DNA of 50,890 nt. Source: Enhygromyxa salina. GTDB taxonomy: Bacteria; Myxococcota_A; Polyangia; Nannocystales; Nannocystaceae. Within the stretch, counting starts at the first letter, position 1; each line of letters starts with the position of its first letter. Below, one piece after another: positions 17,901 to 25,005 of this stretch. The notes beneath the pieces are model-generated. The model worked only from the letters and a program-made list of their open reading frames with translations, had not been told where the DNA came from and ran no database searches. The stretch lies in NCBI RefSeq assembly GCF_002994635.1, contig NZ_PVNL01000093.1:1-50890 (forward strand). Reading direction: 5' to 3'. The position numbers and the translations under genes are program-made.

Positions 17901-18326
17901 AACAGCGATGTGCCGGGGGTCGTCGCGCAGCTGCACATCGCCGCCGGTTTCGCCGCGCTCGGCCAGCCGGGGCGGGTCCAGGGCGCGTTCACGGCCGCCT
18001 ACGCGCTGCTGCCCGAGCTCGCCGCGCCCCCGCCCAAGCTGCAGGTCCTGCAGACCTTGCTGCGCGAGATCGCCGTCGCGCTCAGCCGCAGCACCCCCGG
18101 CCAGGCGATCGCGGGCTCACGCGCGCTGATGCAGCGGCTGGCCTCGACCAGCGACAGCCTGAGCACCACGTCCCACTTTTGCCTGTCGGTGATCCAGCTG
18201 ATGGAGGCGGTCGTGCTCTCGCTCGCCAGCGAAGATCTCGCGCTCAGCGAGTGGGCGCGGCGCTGGGTCGAGACTGACGAGCACCTGCTGCATCGCCGCA
18301 TCCACAAGGACCTATCGGCCCGCTAG
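14907..18326 (+). CDS. Large scaffold protein of a putative MoxR/vWA ternary system
   Basis: A 1139-residue soluble protein with no signal peptide or membrane helix. Residues 1 to about 420 are beta-rich (LVIEDHDALRVAL, LPLGEVLFISEGDHGFLQLSG, VELRLVRAPSK). A basic linker follows around residues 427-442 (KPKREPKPKRDRGRR). Residues about 490-1139 are a long helical region with many short leucine- and alanine-rich helix pairs, resembling a TPR-type solenoid. This layout fits the large domain-X proteins that accompany MoxR ATPases in bacterial ternary systems (the bpX and fvmX families, by memory). No catalytic motif is apparent. It starts 7 bases after the small acidic gene and ends 26 bases before the MoxR gene, so the three form an operon. 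An assembly-platform function is inferred. Confidence 0.85.
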   Translation: MSTLVIEDHDALRVALDSGLVPAVVQAAPVQFELDEDHRLLLAPSVEIGRAERKRLRDAGVVFTRRRLRDGQTLSCWAELLDPEPAPEPQLPLGEVLFISEGDHGFLQLSGELLRLGSEDQRLAFFEDEHGRRHNLCRVPDPPYYALLRALDRDDPLRAFLPARPGGRVWVELGARHPQAARLELEAGGLVLIPREPAATWLRAPDGPWLDLQAVSDVTLPTLTSWRATMPAQRLPVELRLVRAPSKRPPDLWVLRERALEQIEQLVCTVPDEVVARLRFAVIGTGTDTCVVLRARRSAKGPPALELDAEAYVPAAQIPDLYLPVGAMIDPPLRPSRLRELLSDDATSSHSQRVVWLAAQGREGRRGQAFSRESLDESAFAPLTEWVDYLVGADEQALVPWIRSAAFDLDGFVSIGVEWEDGAAPKPKREPKPKRDRGRREVEFDDTDFAAPVSVQLDDSGPVQPLEAVPELRPIDLPRTEIEAQLSALEAAFCELDTPLDDPARISMWADLGNLQAALHRSREAGLCWARALWLGAAATGPSQLALAHRWVTSECAMLGYPDGGHMLGIVDVVDADLDEQMVRALAAEVVYAELYVRATPAERARAAATLGSDPQVAPPLGPELLARLQRFFATHGALLDLRTLWLARSGLARLAGDDRLALFQTRDLIMSSLREGVGLARNIPNFVRTHGTDGDASDLGRLADELLRARDEYLTTKRQRSTIESTYPEARTDAYVRLVLAWGLARVGRPQDARDELDAGVALLGDSIAPERGDAIHIAAHASYAARIHHALEGLPPGAPLSAEPGGPIAARERLSNIDRFKYDRLLQLSRVLDPREGVDAFDKWNRKDDEPFAGLALLTRPEDLAALFDRMLAAMSTQAPERVARSLTELLEYLEALPEPLAVPRLQAALPFVSAAPLEARPRLLRNVLLLAGYYDRPALIDEALATLAVSDAELTEQRPAEYAELLTRCAPVLRRSNHEAQLSARLSRLEERVGDNSDVPGVVAQLHIAAGFAALGQPGRVQGAFTAAYALLPELAAPPPKLQVLQTLLREIAVALSRSTPGQAIAGSRALMQRLASTSDSLSTTSHFCLSVIQLMEAVVLSLASEDLALSEWARRWVETDEHLLHRRIHKDLSAR

Positions 18327-18352
18327 CGCGGCCGTTATGATCCCCGCCTCGC

Positions 18353-19408
18353 ATGTCCGCCCCGGTGACCAGTGATCAACTCGTGAACGCGGAGGTCGAG
18401 AGCGTCGAGCAGCTCGACTATGAGACCCTCGCCGGCGAAGCCCACCAGCTGCGCGAGCGGCTCAACCGGTTCCGCATGGCGCTGTCGAACTACTTCGTCG
18501 AGCGCCAGGAGATCGTCGATCTCATGACCGTGTGCGCGATCGCCCAGGAGCCGCTGTTGCTGGTCGGGGTCCCCGGCACGGCCAAGTCGGACCTGGTGAC
18601 CAAGTTTCGCGACGCGCTCGGGATCCCGAGCGAGGACTACTTCGAGTACATGCTCACCCGGTTCACCGAGCCCTCGGAGGTGATGGGTCCGATCGACATC
18701 AACCTGCTGCGAGAGGGCCGCTACATCCGCCGCGCGCAGGGCAAGCTGCCGAGCGCGCGCATGGTGTTCCTCGACGAGATCTTCAAGTCGAACTCGGCGA
18801 TCCTGAATTCACTGCTCACGATCATCAATGAGCGAAAATTTTATCAGGACGGCCTGCCGGTCCCCGTCGCCCTCAAGGTCCTGATCGCCGCGACCAACGA
18901 GATCCCCGAGCACGCCGAGCTCGCCGCCCTCAAAGATCGATTCTGCCTCAAGATCGTCGCGCACCCGGTCCAGGACGACCACTTCTTCGAGCTGATCGAC
19001 GCGGGGCTCGACGCGCAGACCCAGCGCGACCTCAACCTCAAGCCCTGGGTCGAGGGCCACGCCAGCTTGCTCGATCTGCTCAAGGCCCACCGCTACCTGA
19101 CCATGCAGATGTCCCGCCGCGAGCTGCTACCCGACGGCTCGGCCCAGCGTGATCGCCACCGGTACTTCTCCGACGAGCTGCTCCGCGAGCTGCATCGCCT
19201 GCTCAAGACCCTGGCCCGCGAGGACGGCGTGTTCGTCAGCGATCGCAAGGTCGTCAAGCTCTACAAGCTGCTGCGCGCCCGCGCGTGGTTGCTGCACGGC
19301 GGCAAGGTCGAGCGCGAGGATCTCACGTTGTTGGCCTACCTCGGTGAGACCCGCGAAGAGCTCGCGCTGCTCGAGGACAAGGTCCCCAAGCTGCTCGGGC
19401 TCGACTGA
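18353..19408 (+). CDS. MoxR-family AAA+ ATPase
   Basis: A 351-residue MoxR/RavA-like ATPase. It has Walker A GVPGTAKS (72-79), Walker B MVFLDE (137-142), sensor 1 LIAATNEIPE (about 178-187) and an arginine-bearing AALKDRFCLKI segment. The conserved region between A and B (YMLTRFTEPSEVMGPID) is typical of this family. The C-terminal lid helices include LYKLLRARAWLLHGG. MoxR ATPases act as chaperone-like remodelers and usually pair with a vWA-domain protein. Here a vWA-like protein lies about 2.9 kb downstream at 22260. It sits 26 bases after the large scaffold gene and ends convergently with the SDR gene. Confidence 0.93.
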   Translation: MSAPVTSDQLVNAEVESVEQLDYETLAGEAHQLRERLNRFRMALSNYFVERQEIVDLMTVCAIAQEPLLLVGVPGTAKSDLVTKFRDALGIPSEDYFEYMLTRFTEPSEVMGPIDINLLREGRYIRRAQGKLPSARMVFLDEIFKSNSAILNSLLTIINERKFYQDGLPVPVALKVLIAATNEIPEHAELAALKDRFCLKIVAHPVQDDHFFELIDAGLDAQTQRDLNLKPWVEGHASLLDLLKAHRYLTMQMSRRELLPDGSAQRDRHRYFSDELLRELHRLLKTLAREDGVFVSDRKVVKLYKLLRARAWLLHGGKVEREDLTLLAYLGETREELALLEDKVPKLLGLD

Positions 19409-19434
19409 CTCGCGCTCGACGGCTCGCCGACGAC

Positions 19435-20430
19435 TCAGCGGCGCCGACCGAAGCGCCGATTGAGCGCCCGCTGGGCCCCGAGCACCATCGCCGTCCGGAC
19501 CCCGGACAAGCGCGCGACCAGCTTCACGAGGGGGGCCCGGGTCTGCGAGATGTCGTCAAACTGCCCGCGAACACCCAGGTCCATCTCGACCGGCTCGAAC
19601 AGGTTGTCGGGATCCTCGGGCGACGCCGGCTCCGAGGTCTGTTGGGCATCGACCATGAACCGAGCGAGGAACAGATCGCCCAACCCCGGGATCAGCCGCT
19701 CCGTGAGCATCCCGTAGATCGTCGTCCAGCCCAGGTACACGTCCCGGCGCCGGGCGTAGGCGGCCCAATAGATGATGTCGGCGGCGATCTCCGGCTGGTA
19801 GACCGGTGGAATCGGCCGGGGCTGGTTGGGCATCAGGTTTCGTGCCCAGGTATAAAATGGGGTGTTGATCGCGGACGGATGCACCATCGTCAGGTGGATG
19901 TCGACGCCCTCGTTGATCAGCTCGACCCGCAGACCGTTGGTGAAGGCTCGCAGGGCGTGCTTGGCCGCCGAGTAGCTGGTCAGCATGGGGATCGCGATAT
20001 ACGCCGCCCCCGAGCCGACCTGGACGATCGTCCCGGTCCCACGCCTGCGCATGCGGGTGAGCGCAGCCATCGTCCCCCAGGCCGCGCCGTGATAGGTCAC
20101 ATCGGACACGCGCCGCAGCTCTTCGGGGCTCACGTCCATGATCCGACCGAACATCGCCACGGCCGCGTTGTTGATCCAGATGTCGATTGGGCCGAGATCT
20201 TGCTCGATCTGTTCGGCGGCCGCCTCGACCGCCTCGGGATCGGCCATGTCGACCTCGATCGCCAGGGCTTGTCCGCCCAGCTTCTCCACCTCGGCCACGG
20301 CTGCGGTCAACTTGTGACCCCCGCGTGCGAGCAACCCTATTTTCGCGCCGTCTTTGGCGAATCGACGCGCGAGCGCGCGACCGATCCCCGCAGATGCACC
20401 AGTGATGACGACGACTTGTCGAGCAGGCAT
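19435..20430 (-). CDS. Short-chain dehydrogenase/reductase (SDR)
   Basis: A 331-residue classical-type SDR with the cofactor motif TGASAGIG (residues 10-17), DMAD at 61-64, NNAA (87-90), and the catalytic Ser140, Tyr153 and Lys157 (YSAAK). An LARGG loop after the second strand suggests NADP(H). The protein runs about 80 residues beyond the usual SDR length with a C-terminal extension containing a GWTTIYGMLTERLIPGLGDLFL segment, as in myxobacterial SDRs of unknown substrate. The ATG at 20430 places the glycine motif near the N-terminus. An exact sigma-54 match lies directly upstream, leaving almost no leader. It lies inside the interval between the MoxR and vWA-like genes but on the opposite strand. 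Confidence 0.92.
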   Translation of the reverse strand: MPARQVVVITGASAGIGRALARRFAKDGAKIGLLARGGHKLTAAVAEVEKLGGQALAIEVDMADPEAVEAAAEQIEQDLGPIDIWINNAAVAMFGRIMDVSPEELRRVSDVTYHGAAWGTMAALTRMRRRGTGTIVQVGSGAAYIAIPMLTSYSAAKHALRAFTNGLRVELINEGVDIHLTMVHPSAINTPFYTWARNLMPNQPRPIPPVYQPEIAADIIYWAAYARRRDVYLGWTTIYGMLTERLIPGLGDLFLARFMVDAQQTSEPASPEDPDNLFEPVEMDLGVRGQFDDISQTRAPLVKLVARLSGVRTAMVLGAQRALNRRFGRRR

Positions 20431-20442
20431 GGCATCGCGTCG

Positions 20443-20458
20443 TGCAACGGCGGTGCCA
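20443..20458 (-). promoter_or_regulatory. Sigma-54 (-24/-12) promoter match before the SDR gene
   Basis: On the minus strand, TGGCACCGCCGTTGCA matches TGGCAC-N5-TTGC at all ten conserved positions. The last base of the -12 element is 13 bases before the A of the SDR ATG, so the transcript would be leaderless or nearly so. Either that is real, or the site is a chance match or drives something else. This and 9310-9325 are the only exact matches I found, and both sit in front of genes in the right orientation. Confidence 0.55.
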
Positions 20459-20697
20459 CACATTCGCGATGCACCAGGTCGGTCGATTGTGGCGAGCGCC
20501 AATGCATGATGGACACATTTCACTCGCGAAGTTCTCGAATCGGCGCAATCGTATGATTGCTGGCACGACGGCGAATCTCGTGTCCATTGATCCAATGGCC
20601 AACGAGTCCGCGGCGCGCAACCTCTGCTGCCTCGGCATCGTCGCGGGCCCTCGTGGGCGCGAGCCAGCGTCGAGCCGAGAGGGTTCGCCGCGTTCAG

Positions 20698-20729
20698 GAC
20701 CGGGCGGTCTCGGGCAGGACCGTGCGGTC
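20698..20729. promoter_or_regulatory. Two tandem palindromes, GACCG-N2-CGGTC, exactly 20 bases apart
   Basis: GACCGGGCGGTC (20698-20709) and GACCGTGCGGTC (20718-20729) are perfect 5+5 dyads two helical turns apart, each followed by T. They lie 240-275 bases upstream of the sigma-54 match before the SDR gene, a usual distance for enhancer sites of sigma-54 activators. They also lie 60-90 bases beyond the 3' end of the lipoprotein gene. In the rest of the 358-base gap (20431-20788) I see only the promoter and the hairpin listed separately. Confidence 0.45.
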
Positions 20730-20768
20730 TTGGGGGCCGAAGCTCTGGCGACTCGTGTGGCCGTTGGC

Positions 20769-20784
20769 GCGGGCTCAAGCCCGC
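20769..20784 (-). terminator. Hairpin just after the HExxH lipoprotein gene
   Basis: GCGGGC-TCAA-GCCCGC forms a 6-bp perfect stem with a four-base loop, 5 bases past the lipoprotein stop codon at 20789. No T-run follows, so termination would be weak or the hairpin may only protect the 3' end. Confidence 0.35.
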
Positions 20785-20788
20785 TAAC

Positions 20789-22165
20789 CTACGGAACCAA
20801 CTCCAGGATATCGCGCCCGCCACGACGGCGAAGCCGAACATCGACGCTGTCCGGGGCGCCAGCCGCCAGCTCGCCTGGCGACTGCCAGGCCTCGATCTCC
20901 GCGATCACCAGGTTGGCGTCGCCAGCGTCGCTGATCGCCACGAGCACGACGTCACCGTCGACCTGCGTGACCACGTGCGAGGCCGGCTCGCCACTTTGCG
21001 CCGCCACCCACCACGAGCTCGGGCCCAGCAAGACATTCGTGAGATTCGGAGCGGCGTCGGTCTGGATTCGCCACACCGCGACCAGCGCCTGGGTGTCCGC
21101 GTCGCGAAACACACTGAGGTAATCTGCAGAGACGTCGGCCACCACCGCTGACCACAGCGCCGCCGCGCCGGTCGTGCGCTGCAACATGGTGTTGAGCAGC
21201 CACGCGCTCTCATGCCCGCCGCCCAGGAACTCGTAGCGATCCGGGAGTTTGGGTGCGGCGTGGGTGTCGAGCAGGTCATCACGGTTTCGAGCCTGATCGG
21301 GCCAGCGATCGTGGCCGGCCTGGACCTGGCGGACCGAGTCGGGTGGCTGCCCGAACACCGCCTCGACGCCCCCGCGGCCCGCGTCTTGGTCGGCCGCGAA
21401 CATGAACGCGCTGCCAAACGAATAGGGGAACAGCGCCACCGCGTCCAGGCTGGGCTGCTCGGTCGCGGCCGCAAGCTCGAGCACGTTGCCCTGCCAGCGC
21501 GCGTAGTAGCCCGCCCAGTCGATCTCACTGCTCGCGAGTCCGGCGAGCTCGATCTCGGCGAGCGAGTCATAGAAGCTGGCCTCACCCTCGATCGCCGCGC
21601 GGAGCCCGAGAAACCGATCGTAGGTGGTCGCGTGGGCATCGAGCAGCGCCTCGAGGTTGCGACCTTCGTCTTGATAGACATGGATCATCTCGTGAACCAT
21701 CACGAGGTAGGCCTGCTCGGGATCGCCGTCGAGGTTGTCGGTGATCACCACGATCTCCTTGTTGGTGACCGAGTAATAGGCGATCGCCCAGTCGGCGATA
21801 TGCGCCTGCGGCGGTGTGTACTCATAGTCTGCTGGCATCAAGCCGAGCAGCGCCTCGCCCAGGAAATAGTCGGTGATGTCGCGAACCTGCTCGGGCGTGG
21901 GTGTCTCGAGGCCGGCCTCGATCTCGGCGACGACCTCGGCCGCCGTCAGCATCCGAACCTTGGGCACCACGACCTCGGCGGCGTCGAGCTTGCAGGCCAC
22001 GGCCTCGGCCACGCGCTCGATGCAGGCAGGATCGTCGATGCTGCAGACCTGGTAGCTGCACGGGTCGAGCGCGTCCTCGCCAGCGCAGCCGGTGGTGAGG
22101 GCAGTCAGCCAGGCCAGCAGGACCAGGGGCGCAGCCTCGCTTCTTTGTCGGATCGCGTGAGACAT
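20789..22165 (-). CDS. Putative zinc metallopeptidase lipoprotein (HExxH)
   Basis: A 458-residue protein with an N-terminal signal ending in a TTGC lipobox (Cys27), so it should be a lipoprotein facing the periplasm or cell surface. The sequence VMVHEMIHVYQDE carries an HExxH zinc site (His158, Glu159, His162). About 33 residues later EGEASFYD provides Glu195 as a likely third ligand, the gluzincin arrangement. After the signal, five cysteines between residues 36 and 58 probably form disulfides. The C-terminal 150 residues look beta-rich and are unknown. Substrate and family are not recognised. It is divergent from the vWA-like gene at 22260, with only 94 bases between them, which could hold a shared control region. 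Confidence 0.82.
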   Translation of the reverse strand: MSHAIRQRSEAAPLVLLAWLTALTTGCAGEDALDPCSYQVCSIDDPACIERVAEAVACKLDAAEVVVPKVRMLTAAEVVAEIEAGLETPTPEQVRDITDYFLGEALLGLMPADYEYTPPQAHIADWAIAYYSVTNKEIVVITDNLDGDPEQAYLVMVHEMIHVYQDEGRNLEALLDAHATTYDRFLGLRAAIEGEASFYDSLAEIELAGLASSEIDWAGYYARWQGNVLELAAATEQPSLDAVALFPYSFGSAFMFAADQDAGRGGVEAVFGQPPDSVRQVQAGHDRWPDQARNRDDLLDTHAAPKLPDRYEFLGGGHESAWLLNTMLQRTTGAAALWSAVVADVSADYLSVFRDADTQALVAVWRIQTDAAPNLTNVLLGPSSWWVAAQSGEPASHVVTQVDGDVVLVAISDAGDANLVIAEIEAWQSPGELAAGAPDSVDVRLRRRGGRDILELVP

Positions 22166-22259
22166 ACGCTGGCGAGTGTAGCGTGGCCACCGCGGGCCCC
22201 GCAGCGCTTCTGCGATCACGCCGTGAGCGGGCGTCGCTCCCCTGCTATCGTCCCCCCGC

Positions 22260-23774
22260 GTGAGCGAGGCGCGAGACAACGTCGATCAGTGGGCCGCCGC
22301 CGGGCTCTCGCTCCAGCGTGGGGTCCCGCCGGGCGCCGAGCTGCTCAACCGTGTGCGGCCGTGGCTCGAGTCCACGCTCGAGCTGCTCGCGTTGCTGCCA
22401 CCGCTCGGGGTCGTCGCTGACCTCGGGCGCCTGCTCGCCCGGGACCCCTTCGACATCGCCGCATCGGTCGTGCTCGCCGATCCCGAGCTGCGCGCCGCCC
22501 TCGACGCCTACGAAGAGCACGTGCTCGGCCGGCTGTCGGCCGACTACCGGCTCGAGCACGCCCGCGACGCGCTGCTGCGGCTCGAGCCCAGCGTGCGCCC
22601 AACCGCGACCGCCGTGTTCGTCGAGCAGGTCCTCGGCCGGATTCGGCAGGCCCAGCGTCCGGGCGAGCTCGAGCTCGACTCGCCTGGCCCTTCGGCCGTG
22701 CGCCGGGTCCTGCACCGCCACGGCGTCGAGCTGCTCGAGCTCGGCGCCGAGGCGCTCAGCGATCCGCAGTTCGCTCCGCTGCGGCGTGAGCTCGGCCAAG
22801 TCTACGCGGGCCTGGCCAGGGGCGCTCGCCAGTGTGGCGCGCTGATCGGCGACGTCGAGCTCTACACCCTCGAGAACCTGGAGGCCCTGCACAGCCCCTC
22901 GCTGCGCCTGGCCATGGCTCAGATCGCCGACTCGGCCCAGGCGATCGAGCGCAGCTTGCCCGTTCGAGTGCGCCGCAGCGACGCGAGCCGGGGCCGAACC
23001 CCCACCAAGGTCGAGGACGAGTCCGCCTACCCGATCGGCGGCTACGCATCGATCGCAACCATCGGCGGGATCGAGAGCCTGGTCAGCTCCGAGCTGATCT
23101 ACATGAACCCCCCCGACGAGCGCGCCGCTGGCCACGTCGATCTGTTCGACGTTCGCTGGGCGGCCGGGGAGCTGCTCAAGTACACCCGCGACGAGAGCGT
23201 GCACACCCGCGAGCGCCGGACGATCTGCTTCGCGCTCGCGCCCGAGCTCGACGACGCCCGGATCAAGGACGCCGACGTGCCCTTTCAGCGGATCGTCGTC
23301 GCGCTCGGCGGGGTGATCGCGGGCGTGCGCAAGCTGTGCGCGTGGCTCGACGAGGCCGAGCTCGTTCTGCGGATCATGACGATCGGCGTGCCGAGCCGCG
23401 CGGGCGGGTCGACCTCGCAGCCGCTTCGCCCCGAGCTCGAGCTCGCCCGCTTGATCCTGCGCGAGTACATCGAGTCGGGGGTGGTCACGCTGATCGAGGT
23501 CGAAGACGCCGACGCGGCCCGAGCCCACGCGCAGCAGGCCACGCAGATCGGCGGCAGCGATCTGGTGTGGCTGCTCGGGGCCGAGTTCGTGGCCTCCGAG
23601 CCCGATGAGCCCGGCAGTGCGGCCGAGTACCGCGAGCACGCCCTGAGCCTGGATCACGCCCGACCGCGGGTGTGGATCGACGCCGGGCGGGGGACCGAGC
23701 CGCACACCCTGCACGCCGATGGTTGGGACGCGTGGCTGCTCGGGTTTGCGCAGCTGCTTCAGGCGCTGGTCTGA
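22260..23774 (+). CDS. vWA-like partner protein of the MoxR system (putative)
   Basis: A 504-residue soluble protein starting with GTG at 22260. Residues 1 to about 240 are helical. A short linker (SDASRGRTPTKVEDES) leads into an alpha/beta domain starting YPIGGYASIATIGGIESL and containing FDVRWAAGELLKYTRDESV, a strand RRTICFALAPELD, and QRIVVALGGVIAGVRKLCAWLDEAEL followed by RIMTIGV. This order fits a degenerate von Willebrand A fold as seen in MoxR-associated proteins. I do not see an intact DxSxS metal site. The C-terminal part has another alpha/beta-looking segment (VTLIEVEDADAA, ILREYIESG). It may be the vWA component that works with the MoxR ATPase at 18353. The assignment is by pattern and genomic closeness only. 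Confidence 0.78.
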   Translation: MSEARDNVDQWAAAGLSLQRGVPPGAELLNRVRPWLESTLELLALLPPLGVVADLGRLLARDPFDIAASVVLADPELRAALDAYEEHVLGRLSADYRLEHARDALLRLEPSVRPTATAVFVEQVLGRIRQAQRPGELELDSPGPSAVRRVLHRHGVELLELGAEALSDPQFAPLRRELGQVYAGLARGARQCGALIGDVELYTLENLEALHSPSLRLAMAQIADSAQAIERSLPVRVRRSDASRGRTPTKVEDESAYPIGGYASIATIGGIESLVSSELIYMNPPDERAAGHVDLFDVRWAAGELLKYTRDESVHTRERRTICFALAPELDDARIKDADVPFQRIVVALGGVIAGVRKLCAWLDEAELVLRIMTIGVPSRAGGSTSQPLRPELELARLILREYIESGVVTLIEVEDADAARAHAQQATQIGGSDLVWLLGAEFVASEPDEPGSAAEYREHALSLDHARPRVWIDAGRGTEPHTLHADGWDAWLLGFAQLLQALV

Positions 23775-23780
23775 GCCGCG

Positions 23781-24917
23781 CTACTCGTTCGTGCACAGCC
23801 AGTGGACCGTGAACGCCAGCTGCGGCCAGTTGGTGTCGCCGCCGCCGTTGAAGTTCATGTCGCCAGTGTTCTCGCAAGTGGTGTCGTTCTCGCAAAAGCC
23901 ACACACGTTGCCACAGGTCCCGCCCCACTCGGAGAGCGTGTTGAACCCCAGGAAATTACAGATCTGGTCGGCCTGGTAGGTCCCCGAGGTACTCGCAGAT
24001 ACCCAGGCTCCGTTCTGATCGATCGAGCACACCACCCACGGATCACCGTTGAGCACGCCCACGTCCGACTCGAAGCAGGGGGCGTAGCCCAAGCCCGTGC
24101 AGTCGTTCGCGCAGAAGTCATCGTCGATCATGTTGCCGTCGTCGCACTCCTCCACGCCCTGCTGCACGAAGCCGTCGCCACAGACCGCGGGCTGACAGCT
24201 GGTCGGGCACGCGTCGGTGTTGATCAGGTTGCCGTCGTCGCAGGTCTCCATGCCCTCCCACAGCACACCGTCACCGCAGAACGACGCCGTGCACTGGGCC
24301 GTGCACGCGTCGGTGTCGATCATGTTGGCGTCGTCGCACTCCTCGTCCTGCGCGTGCACGATGCCGTCGCCGCAGGTCGCCAACACGCACTCGCTCGTGC
24401 AGTCGTCGGTGTCGTCCATGTCACCGTCGTCGCAGTCCTCGACGCCCGCTTGCACGAACGTGTCGCCGCAGCTGGCGATCAAGCACGGGCCCACGCAGCC
24501 GTCGGTGTTCTCCATGTTTCCGTCGTCGCACTGCTCCGACAGCATGTTGTGGTAGCCGTCACCGCACACGGCGTAGGTGCAGTCGGCGTCGCAGAACATG
24601 GTCTCGTTGCCGACGTCGCACTCTTCACCGGGGTCGACGTTGCCGTCGCCGCAGACCGGTCCGGGGTCGCCGTCTCCGTCGCCATCACCGTCTCCATCGC
24701 CGTCGCCGTCACCGTCGCCATCGCCGTCTCCGTCGCCAGGGTCGCCGTCTCCGTCGCCGCTCGAGTCACTGCTCTCGCTGTCGGTCTCGCTGGGATCGCC
24801 GTCGCCGCTGCTGGTCGGGTCGAGCGTCGTCGGGTTTCCGTCGCCGCTGCCGTTGTCCGAGCAGGCGGTGAGCGAGAGCAAGCAAGCGAGGGACAGCGAT
24901 GTGACAAGCCGAGGCAT
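23781..24917 (-). CDS. Secreted lipoprotein with six Cys-rich DUF4215 repeats
   Basis: A 378-residue protein with a signal peptide ending LSLTACSDN (lipobox, Cys19). A Ser/Gly/Asp-rich region and a Gly-Asp linker occupy residues about 22-85. From residue 87 to about 275 come six tandem units of roughly 31 residues, each built on CGDG-x6-EECDDGN-x5-CxxxC. This is the DUF4215 repeat of myxobacterial surface proteins, and each unit should hold disulfides and possibly bind calcium. The last 100 residues form a separate cysteine-rich domain with DVGVLNGDPWVVCSID and WGGTCGNVCGFC that I do not recognise. It ends 7 bases from the stop of the vWA-like gene on the other strand. A surface or adhesive role is inferred. 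Confidence 0.9.
   Translation of the reverse strand: MPRLVTSLSLACLLSLTACSDNGSGDGNPTTLDPTSSGDGDPSETDSESSDSSGDGDGDPGDGDGDGDGDGDGDGDGDGDGDGDPGPVCGDGNVDPGEECDVGNETMFCDADCTYAVCGDGYHNMLSEQCDDGNMENTDGCVGPCLIASCGDTFVQAGVEDCDDGDMDDTDDCTSECVLATCGDGIVHAQDEECDDANMIDTDACTAQCTASFCGDGVLWEGMETCDDGNLINTDACPTSCQPAVCGDGFVQQGVEECDDGNMIDDDFCANDCTGLGYAPCFESDVGVLNGDPWVVCSIDQNGAWVSASTSGTYQADQICNFLGFNTLSEWGGTCGNVCGFCENDTTCENTGDMNFNGGGDTNWPQLAFTVHWLCTNE
24669..24755 (-). repeat. Gly-Asp coding repeat (linker of the DUF4215 lipoprotein)
   Basis: Low-complexity repeats of a six-base Gly-Asp unit encode about 14 GD pairs with one GDP interruption, linking the lipid anchor to the Cys-rich repeats. Codon use varies between units, so the tract is not a simple recent microsatellite. 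Confidence 0.85.
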
Positions 24918-25005
24918 GGCCCGATGGTAAGCCCGCGCCCACTTGCATCCAAGCGCCGAGGTCGACTCCCCCCGACGTTCGACAGCGCTATGATCGATCG
25001 TGAGC

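Noticed and set aside
14811..17936. Long minus-strand frame of 1041 codons opposite the scaffold gene
   Set aside because: It is antisense to 14907-18326, has shadow composition, and matches no family. The plus-strand gene has operon spacing to its neighbours.
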